A stretch of 64,000 nucleotides of DNA from Polychytrium aggregatum (GCF_025602895.1 NW_026516323.1:62001-126000); one strand, 5' to 3'. Positions 50,372-61,423 are shown, counted from the stretch's first letter. Program-made: numbers and translations. The notes: a model not told the origin generated them from the letters alone.

Positions 50372-53331
50372 ATGCGAGACCGACCGGCCCTGGGCTCGGC
50401 GACGACCGCTGGAGTCCCCCCGAGCCCATTTCCGCACTCGAGCAGCAAGGAGAAGCTCGTTCCGAGCGGCAGCGAGCATGAGGTCAAGCGGCTGTCGTCG
50501 CATTCATCTGACTTGGCCTCGCGCTCGGCTGAGTTGCTCTCGGCAACTCTCGAGACGCTGCACATACAATCGGCATCAGGATTGGCATCGGCATCGGCAT
50601 CGGCATCAGCATCAGCATCAGCATCAGCATCAGCATCAGCATCAGCATCAGCATCAGCATCAGCATCAGCATCAGCGTCAGGACCGGGCGCACAGTCGTC
50701 CTTTCGGATCCGCTCCAAGTCTTCGGAGAACAAGGATATTGCCTCTGAATCGCCTGTCAAGGAGCCCACCCCGCACTTTTATCAGTATTTCGCGCATGGT
50801 GGCTCGCGCGAGCATCTCCCGGGCCGATTCCGATCTCCCACTTCATCCTCCAAAGCTAGCTCGGCCTCCGAAGAAGAGCGTGTGGCCCCCAGCAAGTCCC
50901 TAGGTGAGGACACATGCGATTTGAGCTTGCCGAATGCTTCTATTGGGAATCGGTTGGAGGCAAGAGCAGCTTGGGTTCGCACTAGGGATGAAAGTAGCGC
51001 CATATCGTTTGAGAGAATGCTATACAGCAACCCTGCGCCCACCCAGCCACCCCTGATTATTTGCCGCTGTGCTATCACACCGAGTCTCTTGCTATGGGTG
51101 ATGGTGGTGGCCGACAAATTGCTAATGATCGAAACCGGACTCTCGATGAAACACCGTGCTGCATCGGTTCAAACAGATAGAAACCTGACGAGCAAAGAGC
51201 GGATTGTGGACCTGAAGGCGTCGGCGTCCAGTATTCAGTCATCCGATGATCTGCTAGAGCCAGAGGACCGTCACGAGCCCACACCAGAGGGGTCACCGGG
51301 AAATGAAGGCCTCATGTCCTGGGGTTCGGGCCGTGAGAGAGGATCCGATTCCAAGAAGCCCGCGGCCACTCTCCAGCGTATCAGTGCCGCCAATGTCTTG
51401 AAGTTTCTGCACTCACCAACCCGAGTGAGGGGACACAGTCAGTCCAAGGGCTCTGGGACCGATCCGGCAGCGCTCCAAGTGTGGGGCAACCCAACCGAAG
51501 TGGTGGTCGGGCAGCATGGCTCCGAAAGTCGTTTGGGTGACAAATCTAACGAACTCGACCTACAGCAAGCACCAGCAGCACCAGCAGCACCGCCAGTGTC
51601 CGCACAAGAGGAACACCACCGCGATCATCAGCACCAGCACCAGCACCACCAGCACCATCACCACCACCATCACCATCGTCACCAGCACAGCTCCCGCTCA
51701 CCCGGTCGCTCGCCGAGCCGCGACGACAGTGGCGATGGATTTGAGTTCCCGGCCAACGCGGCTGTGTTGTTTGTGGATATGCGTCCATCAGCCGAGTATG
51801 AGAAGCGGAGGATTTCCGGATCGGTTAACCTGTATCTTCCGCCGATCATGCTCAAGCGATTCAGCCGTGGGTCAATCTCCAGCTTCCAGATGGCCAACTT
51901 TCTTGGCTCGGACCAGTCGCGGAAAGACTACGAAAAGTGGCGTCAAGAAGGTGCCCTGAGCAGCGAGCCCTGGATGCTAGTGTACGACGACCACATGAAC
52001 CGTGATCAGTCGTCTGACTCTTGGGGCCTCATCTCGATCCTGGAGAAGGAGATCAGCCTCGTGCAGCTGTCGCAGGGCCGGGGGCCGGGCTCGGAGATGG
52101 TGCTTCCGAATGGGAAGGTGGTCCAGCTCGTGTACCTCGAGGGCGGCTTCAACGCCTTTGTGACGCTTGCGGGCAGCCATCCGTTTGTGGTCCACAACTC
52201 GGTCCTGGCCGGGGTGCAAACTACGGACATACGAATCCCCTCTGGAGCCATTGCGGCCACAGCTCCGACGGAGCTCAAGGTCAAGGCGGCGAGCAAGCCC
52301 GAGTCGATTCGAACGGATGCTGTGTCGCCGCTGGTGAAGAGTGCCGTGTCGGCCTCGCGGCCGTCGCCGATACGGCACCCTAGTACCCGCAAGGTTTCCA
52401 ACTTTTCGATCGACACAACGCCAACCAAGGACAGAGCGTTCGGCTCGACCCCTCTCCGTGCGCTATTGGAGAAGGGGACGCCGTTGCGAGCCGGCAACGT
52501 ACTCTCGGAGCCGGACCTTGCCACATCGACACGAGCGGCGCCGCCGGAGTTGCCGAGCCCCGATGAATCGGAGCAACCGGCGCCAATGCCACCGATAACA
52601 GAGATTCGGCCGTTCTTGTTTCTAGGCTCGGACGCACTGCCTCAGTCGAACGACTGCGTTACGCAACTGCAAAGGTTTGGAGTTACGCACGTCCTCAACA
52701 TGGCGGCAGAGGTCAAAGTCGCCAAGGAGCTATCCCACGGCCGGACGCTGCACTACCACCACATCAAGATGCACGACAGCGCGGAACAGGACGCCGAGGC
52801 CCCTATGAAGGAGGCCTTACAGTTTATCGGTACGAGACAGGCCATCAGTCACGGAGCAGGGGCTGGGAGCTCGCTCGCTGGGCGGGAACTGCGGTTTGTC
52901 ATTGGATGTGTGTTTGTGGAGGAACTGATGTACAAACGGAGTAGAGTAGAGTTGAGTTGGTTCGTGGCTTGTCTGTGCGGTGGGTGCAAACTTGGACTCA
53001 CGCAGCCCTGTGGTCTACATTTTGGCAATCGACAATCAACTCGACAACCAACTCAGTGGATGCAAAGGCCGCCAACAAGGATGCCAAGATACTCGTTCAT
53101 TGCCAGGCCGGTCGGTCTCGATCGGCGACGGCAGTGATTGGATATCTCATCAAGGGCGAGAAGATGCTGCTGAAGGATGCCTACGAGCACGTCAAGCAAC
53201 TGCGGCCCGGTGTGTGCCCCAACATTGGGTTCATGCTGGCGCTCATGCGGCTCGAGAAGGAAGTGCATGGACTGGCGTGCTCGAGCACGGACATTGCCAG
53301 CCTGAGCAGCTGTGCAATCAACAAGCACTGA
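50372..53331 (+). CDS. Rhodanese plus dual-specificity phosphatase, MAPK-phosphatase-like
   Basis: Three exons (50372-50903, 51177-52829, 53057-53331) give 819 residues. The first intron is 273 bases with no stop, so retaining it would add 91 residues. Layout: a disordered N-terminus with an Ala-Ser repeat (about 69-101) and a His-rich tract (about 325-348), then a rhodanese/CH2-like domain (about 367-505, with VLFVDMRPSAEYEKRRISGSVN). A linker leads to a dual-specificity phosphatase domain (about 650-800). The signature HCQAGRSRS places the catalytic Cys at 744, and the general acid is probably the Asp in KMHDSAEQD. The rhodanese-plus-DSP order is that of MAP kinase phosphatases, which dephosphorylate the Thr-x-Tyr loop of MAPKs. 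The rhodanese domain has no clear active-site Cys and likely docks the kinase. Confidence 0.85.
50577..50672 (+). repeat. Coding 6-bp microsatellite (GCATCA)n
   Basis: About sixteen units of GCATCA or GCATCG inside exon 1 of the phosphatase gene encode an alternating Ala-Ser tract. Length change by whole units would not disturb the frame. Confidence 0.95.
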
Positions 53332-53412
53332 TGCATGACGAGGCCGCGTGTGTGTTGGGGCCTTGGATGAATACAGGCAACGGTGCCGTCATCGAGATGG
53401 ATATGGATATGG

Positions 53413-53442
53413 ATGTGGCTGTGGCTGTGGCTGTGGCTGTGG
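53413..53442 (+). repeat. 6-bp GTGGCT tandem repeat
   Basis: Five GTGGCT units follow three GGATAT(G) units, just downstream of the phosphatase stop codon. Confidence 0.85.
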
Positions 53443-53856
53443 CCAGAAGCTTGGATCTGCCGAGGCGCTGGGATGCGCGTGTGGGCACGAGATGGGGCGG
53501 TGTTGGCGGGTGGCGGGTCGGTGTTGGCGTGTTGGGTGGGGCAAGGTGTGAGTCACGGGCCGGGTGGCGCCGGGCTGGACACGCCGCACAGAGCGTGCAG
53601 CGGCGATGTAGGACACAAGCAAACACAGCCGCGGCGCTTTTGAGCCGGGTGGGATACAGAGACACAGGGCGGATACAGCGACACAGAAGGAACGAGATGG
53701 CACATCCGTGCGACACAGCGCGACAGAGTTGGCAAGCAGTTGGACAGAGCACACACACAGTGGCTGTGGCCTCCCGTTATTCCGCGACTGCATTCGAGAG
53801 CCAAGCGACCGACGATACGCATCGTCTGCGAACATCAACCGCGGACATTGGTCGCG

Positions 53857-53912
53857 AATATCAATTGTGAATATCAAGTGCGAATATCAAGTGCGAATAT
53901 CAATTGTGAACA
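53857..53912 (+). repeat. 13-bp GAATATCAAKTGC repeat
   Basis: Four copies with single-base variants, clearly more AT-rich than the flanking DNA. Confidence 0.85.
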
Positions 53913-54142
53913 CCGTCTGCAAGCATCGGCCGCAAACACCCTCCACCCCGTCCCATCATCCCACCATCCCGTCGTCCACTCCGCGGTCGTTCCTTGCTTC
54001 TCCAGCCACCCGCTCCTGCGTGCATCCTCTGCGCTCGCCTTCGTTCCCGAACGGCCGTCCTGCCGCCCGCCAGCCCCCCTTCTCATCTTGCCTTTGCATC
54101 CCGCTCTGGACTCGGGCCGCGCTGCTGTTCGTCCGGCTTTGG

Positions 54143-54182
54143 TCTTGTCTTGTCTTGTCTTGTCTTGTCTTGTCTTGTCTTG
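54143..54182 (+). repeat. (TCTTG)n pentanucleotide microsatellite
   Basis: Eight exact units about 110 bases upstream of the start codon of the SH3 membrane protein, within its pyrimidine-rich leader or core promoter. Confidence 0.95.
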
Positions 54183-54288
54183 CTTGCTCCTCATAGCGCC
54201 TGTCCGCTTCCTCTTGCTCTGCCTTTCCTGACCAACAGCAGCCCAAGCATCCACCCTTTCCCGCACTCTCCCCGCACCGCCCGCGGCC

Positions 54289-56672
54289 ATGTCGACCCCT
54301 GCCGTCGTCCCCATCAACTCGAGCAGCTCCTTCAATGGCTGGGAGATCTTCTACGGCGTCAACCAGAGCTACTCTCTCCCGCAGTGCAGCCGGTTCATCT
54401 CCTCGGTCGCCCAGCGAGCAAGCGTCCTCGGCGACTTTGTCTTCCGCACCAACTTTTGCAGCCACTTTTTCAGCTACGATCCGACCCAGTTCGAATACGA
54501 CTCGATCGATCCCACCACCCAGGCCCGCACCACTTATACCTGTCTTTCGTCCACATGCGACGCCTCCACCTGCAAGCTCTACAACAGCGCCACGGCCCCA
54601 GCCCTTGATGCCGATGTTTGTGGGTCGTCCTGGTACGGCGTCACCCCGAGCGACTACACATCCAAGGAGTAAGTTGTGGCCGCCGAGATCGCTTGGCCCC
54701 AAGCGACATCCCCGCTCCATTTGCTTTTTTGGTTATTTGCACATACCCTATCTGCATGGACCTGCCCATTCGTCCACAGATGCATGAATGCGCATCCGGA
54801 CTCGCTTGCATACGGACTCGCTTGCATACGGACTCGCTTGCATCTGCCACTCGCAGCGGTTTTTCGTATTAACCCTCTCGCTTGCTTGCCTTGGGCTGCA
54901 ACAGTAGCCTCAGCCCGTCTTTCAAAACCACCCTGTTTGCCTACAGCACTTACTACGTCGATCCCAACTGCAACACCCCGGCTGCCTGGGCGATCCGTGT
55001 GCCCGTCTACGGTAGCTGCACCCAAATCGACTCCAACCTCTTTGTCTACACCGTCAAAACCAGCGACGCAAACAGCAATGCGGTCCTGACCAACTATGGC
55101 TGCCTCGATTCGGGCTGCTCCTCGTGCTTTGCTGGCCCGACGTCCGCTCAGCTCGGCATCAATAGCGCATGCAGCCACCCTGCGCCCAACAGTACCAGCC
55201 AGTCCTTCGTCGGCTGGTCCGTTGGTCCTTCCGTTCTGGCTGCCATCCCAACGGCCTTTGCTAACGGCACCAAGCCTGGCGGCGGCTCGCCCGTCGGGCC
55301 CGCTCCTGCCCCGGTCTCTTCCCCAAGCAACGCGGGTCTCATTGCCGGCATTGTTGTTGGATGCCTCGGTGAGTCCTGCAGCATGTGTGCGAATGGCAGG
55401 GTGCATCCCACACCTCCCGGCTTCGGCTGTCTCTTCAGCTGATTGAGTGCCCTTGGCAGAATTGCTGACATGCTCGCATGCTCTGGATCGCTGACCTGCT
55501 CGTGTGCTTCCCACCACAGTCGTGATCTCTGCAATCATTGCCGCCGTCGTGATCACTAAGCGGCGAAAAGCTCTGCAGAAGAAACCCCCTGCCATCCTCG
55601 AGACTCTCGAGCTTGCTAATCAAGATGGTGCCCAGCCTCCCTCGGCATCGTTGCCCTCTGGCGCTTCTGACCGCGACGTGGATCTAACCGCCTCGATCCT
55701 TAATGCATACGGCCAACCCCGGACGTCCCAAGCCGTCAGCAGCGGTGCCGAGAGCGACCGCCCGATCTCGTATACATCCGTGGCCGATCCACCCGGCTTT
55801 TTGCAGTACCGACCGCAGTCTCTGGTCCAGTCCTCAACGGAATACTCGCGCAACAGCTACATGGCCTCTTCGAACTCGGACTACATCTACCCGCCCTTCA
55901 ATTCGGCCGCCAACCCCGGATATCCACCCTTCAGGGTCATCGAATCGCACGACCCTCAGAAAGGCTCGCCGGAGCTGACTCTGAATGTCGGCGACGTGGT
56001 CACTGTGTTCTACCTCGTCAACGAGACCTGGGGACAGGTACAGTCTCGCCCGCCCTAGCCCCAAGGCTGTGACTGATGCGGCGGTGTCACTCCCATCTGG
56101 GCGACTGAATCCGCAGCATTAGCGTGGCCGGAACCGCAAGCAGGCCCCCTATGTGTGCGAAGAGGATGTGGAGGCTTCACAGCTTAGCGCGTGTGCGCTG
56201 ACGGTGTTTCAGAGACGAGTCGAGGAGATGCTGCGAGAGCTCTTGCACTCGTCCCGCTCGCCTCCAGATATGCACAGAATGCTTTCTTATCTCGCTTGCT
56301 CGGGCCATCGACTCATTGCTGCAATCTTTGCTTTTGTTTCAGGCCCGCAACGACACCACAGAGAGGCATGGTCTTGTGCCAATGAGAAAACTGGCTCCGC
56401 ACGACGCCTCGGATCCATCCGCACAGCATCCCACGCTGGAGCGGTGCCCGTCTTACAAGAGCAGTCTTGCTCAGGCCACCACCAGCCGGGCGCCTCCTGC
56501 AGAAGCAAATCCCGAGGGCGCCAAAGCTTCCGTTGCCACCTACCACCCGCCGGAATCCGCACCAGAAGCCCAGAGCCCGTCCACAAAAGCGGCGTCCACC
56601 CAGCCAGCATCGCCGAGCCGGCCAACATCGTCGAGCAAACCTGCGTCAACCAGTCAGACTGAGTCCGAGTAA
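54289..56672 (+). CDS. Single-pass membrane protein with cytosolic SH3 domain
   Basis: Four exons (54289-54668, 54905-55368, 55520-56037, 56343-56672) give 563 residues. Residues 1-240 are a Cys-rich ectodomain with about a dozen cysteines and several NxS/T sites. A Ser/Pro/Gly linker leads to one membrane helix (about 271-297, split by the second intron), followed by TKRRKALQKK. The cytosolic part contains an SH3 domain (about 419-471): FRVIESHDPQ, ELTLNVGDVV, WGQARN and GLVPMRKL, with ELTLNVGD replacing the usual ELSFxxGD. The third intron interrupts it just after WGQ. The end is a Pro/Ser-rich tail. SH3 domains bind proline-rich partners, so this looks like a surface receptor or sensor linked to cytoskeletal or MAPK signalling. 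The start MSTPAVVPIN, in a good context, gives no signal peptide. Confidence 0.8.
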
Positions 56673-57232
56673 AGACTCGATTTCCCACTCGCTGCCTCCT
56701 CGCGACCCTAACCGCACCCATCTCGAATCTGTCGTTGAAGGTGTGAGATTGAGCAGGAGCCTCACCGGGCTGCGACTCTCTCTCTCTCTGTGTGTGTGTC
56801 CGTCGTATACTATGCATATAGTCCCTCAAAACGTGCAGAGATATCCAGACGTCATTGTCGAGCAAGAGAGGGGCATGTTCGGCTTGGTTGAAGCATCTAT
56901 TCGTCTGGTGGTGATAGTGGTGGGACTAATAGAAGCGCCGGACGAATCTCAGCGGGACTGGTGGCATAGCCTTTGCACTGTGGAGTAGAGTTGATGATGT
57001 TTGCATGACTGCCCCATGGAGCCAGATACAGCCTCGCTCCGGGCACATCATTCGCCCCAGCCAGCATATCATTCGGAATCACGACAGTCGCACGGCATCC
57101 GTTTTTGGTGGCTCTGGTCGCACCCACCACCCAGCCCTGATTGGCCAGAGTCCATTCTTGTCTGTGGTTTGGGCGTCGCCCGTGTCTCCCCCCTCAGCCT
57201 TCCATCTGCTCCTCGACCTGCCCGCCGGACGT
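56673..57232. other. Region between the SH3 protein and the pseudokinase
   Basis: It contains a (CT)n/(GT)n run at 56776-56800. An in-frame ATG at 57005 could extend the next gene by 76 residues, but that stretch has no conserved look. No other gene is supported. Confidence 0.55.
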
Positions 57233-60058
57233 ATGGTTGTCGACGTTGCTGTTGCCTTGACAAGCATTGCTGTCCTTGTTCAGTGCCACGGCGGCGATTC
57301 GCTGGGCCCTGTCCTGAATGCCGCCCTGCTCGCCTTCGATGCCGCCAAGCAAGTGCAAGAGAACCAAACATCGTGGGCATGCCTCTCGAACCATTCGCTC
57401 GAGGTCCTTCAGACCCTCGCCGAGGCTCAAATCGATGCACCACCAACGCTTGCCCCGCACCTCGCACGTCTGCAGAATCTCTACGCACGTATTGGTGACT
57501 ACGTCACCGAGAACCACAAACATCCCAAGGTCGAGCGGGTTATCAAGGCCAGCCAATCCCGCGAGGCCGTTCAACTGTTTTATCGCGAGCTCGATTCGCA
57601 CTGGGAAAGTATTGCGCATACACTCTCCCTCCCCAGTGCCCTGAAGCTCGACGAGTCCCATTTGCTCGTGGCCATGCGTGCGGATGAGACTCAGGAACAA
57701 GCCTTCATCGACGAGGCGGTGCAGCTTCTCGAGCAAAACAGCACCGCCGTCTTCAGCAAGTTTGATATTGCGATCGACAGTCAAGCCTGGAGAATCCGCC
57801 AGGCAACTAGTGCCCTGCTTGGACTGGCTGGTGAGGACGGGGCGCCGCAGCCTATCGTCGAGCGAGTCGTTGCCCCACTCCTGCACTTGCTCCAGTCCCA
57901 GTCCCAGGTTGCTCGCTCGATGAAGAATGAGCGGTGGCGCATCGATGCCAACACAATCACCGATCGCTCCGCAAAGCCGATTGCCCGTGGCGGCTTTGGC
58001 GAGGTCTATACGGCACGCTACTTTGGATCCGAGGTTGCTGTCAAAGAGCTCTTGTGCAGCTACACCGAGAGCGAGATTGCCGAGTTCCGTCGAGAGATTG
58101 ATATCTGGCACAAGCTCAGGCACGCCAACGTCCTTACTTTGGTGGGCGCCTGCGATGCGGCCGAAAGGCCCTTCATGGTCTCCCCGTTCATGCCGAACGG
58201 TACCCTCCGAACACACGTCTCGGACCCCGAGTCCGCCTGCCCCCTCAACGAAAAGCTGTACTTGGCCCACCAAGTTGCTTCGGGCATGGCCTATCTGCAC
58301 GGAAGCAACATCATCCACGGCAACCTGACAACCAGAAACATACTCCTCGATGAGAGTTTTGTCGCAGTCATCTCGGACTTTGGACTCTCGCGCACCAAGC
58401 ACACGTCGTCGTCGTCTGTGCAGGTCCGTCTCACCGACACCATGTCCGGAGATCTTGGAATCCTGGCTCCGGAAATGCTCGACGGCGACGAGCCCTCGGG
58501 CACGACAAAGAAGACAGATGTTTATGCCTTTGGCATTCTGCTTTACGAGCTTCTGAATGATAGCAAGCCAACCTGGATCGCAAACGACGGGACCCCACTG
58601 CGTCCTCGCATCGTTGAGCGGCAGATCTCCCGAGGTAGTCGTCCCAAGCGTTTCGACGGGATCCCCGATGATGTCTGGGCCATCATAGAGTGCTGCTGGC
58701 ACCAGGATCCGGCCCAGCGTCCGGCATTCAGCATCGTCCTCAAAGCGCTTGAGCCCTATCGGGACTATGTGCCACCGCCGCCTCCATCCCCGACCCCGTC
58801 CTCGTCTTCATCTCCATCCCTGTATCAGACCTCAGACGGAGATAAACTCACTATCGCCCGCGCCGTGATCGAATACCTGCATTATCGGACTGGGAACTCA
58901 CCCGACTCCCCGGACAACGGCATCCTCTCGAATCCCGGTGTGCTGAAGCTGTTAGCGGCTGAACTTGGCTCTGCCCCTGAAATCCCAAGCTTGGTCATGC
59001 GTCGGGCTCTCTCCGACGACTTGGATGCATATGTCCAAATTGGGAAAATCTTGTCCTTTGAGAAGCCCGCCGCCGATCCCGTTTGGGCGCGGACTGCACA
59101 GCTTTTTGAAAGAGCTGCCGACGAACCGCATCTCGGCGCCAGCTTCCATCTTGCCTGGCTGTACTTTTGCGGAATAGGCGTCGGCCAGCGCGACGATCAG
59201 GCGATCAGTTGCTGGCAGCTTGTCTCTTCGAAATCAACCGATCCGATCTTGAAACCTCTCGCCACATTGATGCTCGGGTGGTGCCATTACTGCGGACGCG
59301 GCACCCCCACAGACAAGCCGAAAGCAATCGAGCTCATCCGCCAGAGCCGAACGGTCACATTTGGCCTTGGGGAAGACTGCCTCAGCTCGCGTACCCCAAT
59401 TTCGTCGGACTCGCCTGCCGCCCGTCAATTCTTTAGGTTGTGCGAGATCGGCTCGGAGAGGGACTGGATATGTGCCCACCTCGTGGCCGTTTGCTACATG
59501 GGAGGCTTCGGCGTAACAAAGGACCAAATCCGATCGGTTGCGATTTTTGAGAAGCTCGCTTCGCAGGACCGGGATGTAAGCCAGTACTGGCTTGGCCGAT
59601 GCTACGGAAGCGGCCGAGGCGTGGCCATGGATCACTCCGCTGAATACCAGTGGTACAGTCGATCAGCCAACCAGGGCAACTCGTACGCACAAAATATGGT
59701 CGGCCGGTGCTACGAAAATGGTTGGGGTGTTGTCAGGGACTATACCAAAGCTCTGGAATGGTATCGCAAGGCAGTCGAGCTTGGAAGCGCCACGGCCCAA
59801 AACAACCTGGGGCTGTGCTACGAAAACGGCTATGGTGTCGCTGCTGATTTCGCCATCGCAGCCAGTTGGTATCGCAAGGCTGCAGAGCAGGGCAACATGT
59901 ATGCGCAGTACAATCTTGCTGTTTTCTACGAGGAAGGTCGCGGGCTGCCCAAGGACATCGAGAAGGCCGCCAGCTGGTATCGCCGATCTGCTGATCAGGG
60001 CTATTCCGAAGCGCGCCATGGCCTCGAGGACCTCAGGAACCGGGGTCTTGTGATCTGA
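57233..60058 (+). CDS. MLKL-like helical bundle, TKL pseudokinase and Sel1 repeats
   Basis: One exon encodes 941 residues from the ATG at 57233; an in-frame ATG at 57005 would add 76 poorly ordered residues. Residues 1-220 are helical and resemble the N-terminal four-helix domain of MLKL/HeLo-type proteins (hydrophobic start VVDVAVALTSIAVLV, then PVLNAALLAFDAAKQ). Residues 245-510 are a tyrosine-kinase-like fold: glycine loop ARGGFGEVY, VAVK Lys271, Glu288 in helix C, DFG at 382-384 and APE at 412-414. The catalytic HRD is HGN (362-364), so the base Asp is Asn and phosphotransfer should be lost or weak. A Pro/Ser linker follows, then six or seven Sel1 repeats (about 615-930). The repeats probably bind partners. 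A role as a regulated membrane-active or signalling protein is inferred. Confidence 0.85.
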   Translation: MVVDVAVALTSIAVLVQCHGGDSLGPVLNAALLAFDAAKQVQENQTSWACLSNHSLEVLQTLAEAQIDAPPTLAPHLARLQNLYARIGDYVTENHKHPKVERVIKASQSREAVQLFYRELDSHWESIAHTLSLPSALKLDESHLLVAMRADETQEQAFIDEAVQLLEQNSTAVFSKFDIAIDSQAWRIRQATSALLGLAGEDGAPQPIVERVVAPLLHLLQSQSQVARSMKNERWRIDANTITDRSAKPIARGGFGEVYTARYFGSEVAVKELLCSYTESEIAEFRREIDIWHKLRHANVLTLVGACDAAERPFMVSPFMPNGTLRTHVSDPESACPLNEKLYLAHQVASGMAYLHGSNIIHGNLTTRNILLDESFVAVISDFGLSRTKHTSSSSVQVRLTDTMSGDLGILAPEMLDGDEPSGTTKKTDVYAFGILLYELLNDSKPTWIANDGTPLRPRIVERQISRGSRPKRFDGIPDDVWAIIECCWHQDPAQRPAFSIVLKALEPYRDYVPPPPPSPTPSSSSSPSLYQTSDGDKLTIARAVIEYLHYRTGNSPDSPDNGILSNPGVLKLLAAELGSAPEIPSLVMRRALSDDLDAYVQIGKILSFEKPAADPVWARTAQLFERAADEPHLGASFHLAWLYFCGIGVGQRDDQAISCWQLVSSKSTDPILKPLATLMLGWCHYCGRGTPTDKPKAIELIRQSRTVTFGLGEDCLSSRTPISSDSPAARQFFRLCEIGSERDWICAHLVAVCYMGGFGVTKDQIRSVAIFEKLASQDRDVSQYWLGRCYGSGRGVAMDHSAEYQWYSRSANQGNSYAQNMVGRCYENGWGVVRDYTKALEWYRKAVELGSATAQNNLGLCYENGYGVAADFAIAASWYRKAAEQGNMYAQYNLAVFYEEGRGLPKDIEKAASWYRRSADQGYSEARHGLEDLRNRGLVI

Positions 60059-60320
60059 GAGTGCAGTATTATTCATCGTTCCTCATTTCAGACGCGATTG
60101 CGGGCCTATCCTGGACCATGAATACACAGGCGTACTCATTCAGTTTTCAAGAGTGAGGCCGTTGGTAGACGATCGTGCTTGGCATTGTCGATGGACGTAC
60201 GGATATGAAACACTGGCAATCAATGTTTGGAGAGTGGAGCAATCCGCACCGATCATCCTGACGGTAAAGCAGCCGAGCCGGAGCCAAGAGTGGCGGTTTG
60301 CGCTTGAGCACGATATTCAG
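60059..60320. other. Short spacer upstream of the LIM sequence
   Basis: Searched by eye for the expected first LIM exon (two Cys two residues apart, followed by Lys-x-Val-Tyr); it is not present in any plus frame. Confidence 0.5.
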
Positions 60321-61423
60321 GTTATCGGAGCAGGCTCGGCCTGGCACAAGAGCTGCTTCAGCTGCAAGGTGGGTGTGAGGGATGCGATTCCGGCGATAGA
60401 TACCGTCGACCGATGATGGCGTCGTGAACCGAATTCAATCCGATGGGCTCTGTGATGTGCTGCTCCCGTTACTGCTTCGTCGTGCTCACCGCCTCTGGGC
60501 CCAAGAATGCCGCAAACGACTCGAGTCCACCACTTTGACTGAAAGTGCCGGAGAGATTTACTGCAAGTCCTGCTATGGCAAGCTCTTTGGTCCCAAAGGT
60601 GAGGCCATCGGACCTGCGACGAGACATCCAGTCCTGATCTCTGATGGGTCTTGAGAGACATGTGACGGTATTCAATTGCCTGGTGCATGGGGTCAGATCA
60701 AGCCTGGGAGAGTTTTTGGCTCGGCCGATGGGGTTCGCCGGACATGGAGACTCAATGAAGAAGCCCGCGCAAGAGTCGGCAAGCATTTCATTGATATTTG
60801 ACGGTCGTTGTCTCGTGTGATGGGGCCAGGATACGGCGGCTGCGGTGGTGGTACTTTTCTCCACTGTGAAGGCAAGCCCCAGTCCAACCAGGGCCAGGGC
60901 ACTGCCGAACCAGGGACGGGCACCGTTGCTTCTGCCGAACCAGCACCACCACCAGCAGCACCACCGACAGCAGCACCCATGGCAGCTTCTGTTTCAGCTG
61001 CACCAAGCACCAAGCCCAAATTTGGCTCGACCGACATATGCCCTCGCTGTGGAAAGGCCGTATACTTTGCCGAGCAGGCGCTTGGCCCTGGAAACACAAA
61101 GTACCACAAGTCTTGCTTCCTGCGCTCGTGAGTGCTCTCGTTCGCATCTGCAAGTTATGGCCGCGAAGTGCTGTCGCTCACGAGCAGAAATCACTGACAG
61201 AGCTCGCGCTGACTGCCAATGGATCTTGCTGTCGGTATTGGTTTCGCGGTGTCATGTCCTTGCCACAACGGGATGGGGGACGGCCAACAGCGAATGCAAC
61301 CGGACGTTGGACTCGTCGTCGATGGCCGAACGAGACAGCGCCATCTTCTGTCGCTCATGTTATGGGAAGAAGTTTGGACCCAAAGGATTCGGGTACAGCG
61401 GCGGGCTGAGCCACACCACTTGA
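60321..61423 (+). pseudogene. Damaged CRP-type LIM-domain gene
   Basis: Exon-like pieces: 60321-60368 (VIGAGSAWHKSCFSCK), 60506-60598 (ECRKRLES to [14 protein letters not shown]), 60830-61127 and 61291-61423. They encode most of two LIM domains of the cysteine-rich protein family, which bind actin-associated partners in animals and fungi. Three faults are seen. The first zinc half of LIM1 (CxxCxKxVY) is missing from the 260 bases upstream. The join between the first two pieces cannot keep both frame and Cys spacing with any GT-AG choice; the nearest gives CKVEC instead of CKEC. In LIM2 a zinc-binding Cys is Arg (CGC at 61123-61125, in HKSCFLRSEC). LIM2 is otherwise complete, ending FCRSCYGKKFGPKGFGYSGG. 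Either a decaying gene or one with assembly errors and a distant first exon. Confidence 0.6.

Larger units (their letters stand above)
53332..54288. other. Intergenic region with several microsatellites
   Basis: A GTGGCT repeat lies at 53413-53442, an AATATCAA(T/G)TGCG-type repeat at 53857-53912, and a (TCTTG)n run at 54143-54182 shortly before the next gene. From 53930 on the plus strand is CT-rich and probably the leader of the next gene. Confidence 0.6.

Noticed and set aside
57194-58702. 502-codon open frame antisense to the pseudokinase
   Set aside because: Shadow frame; the plus strand carries kinase motifs.
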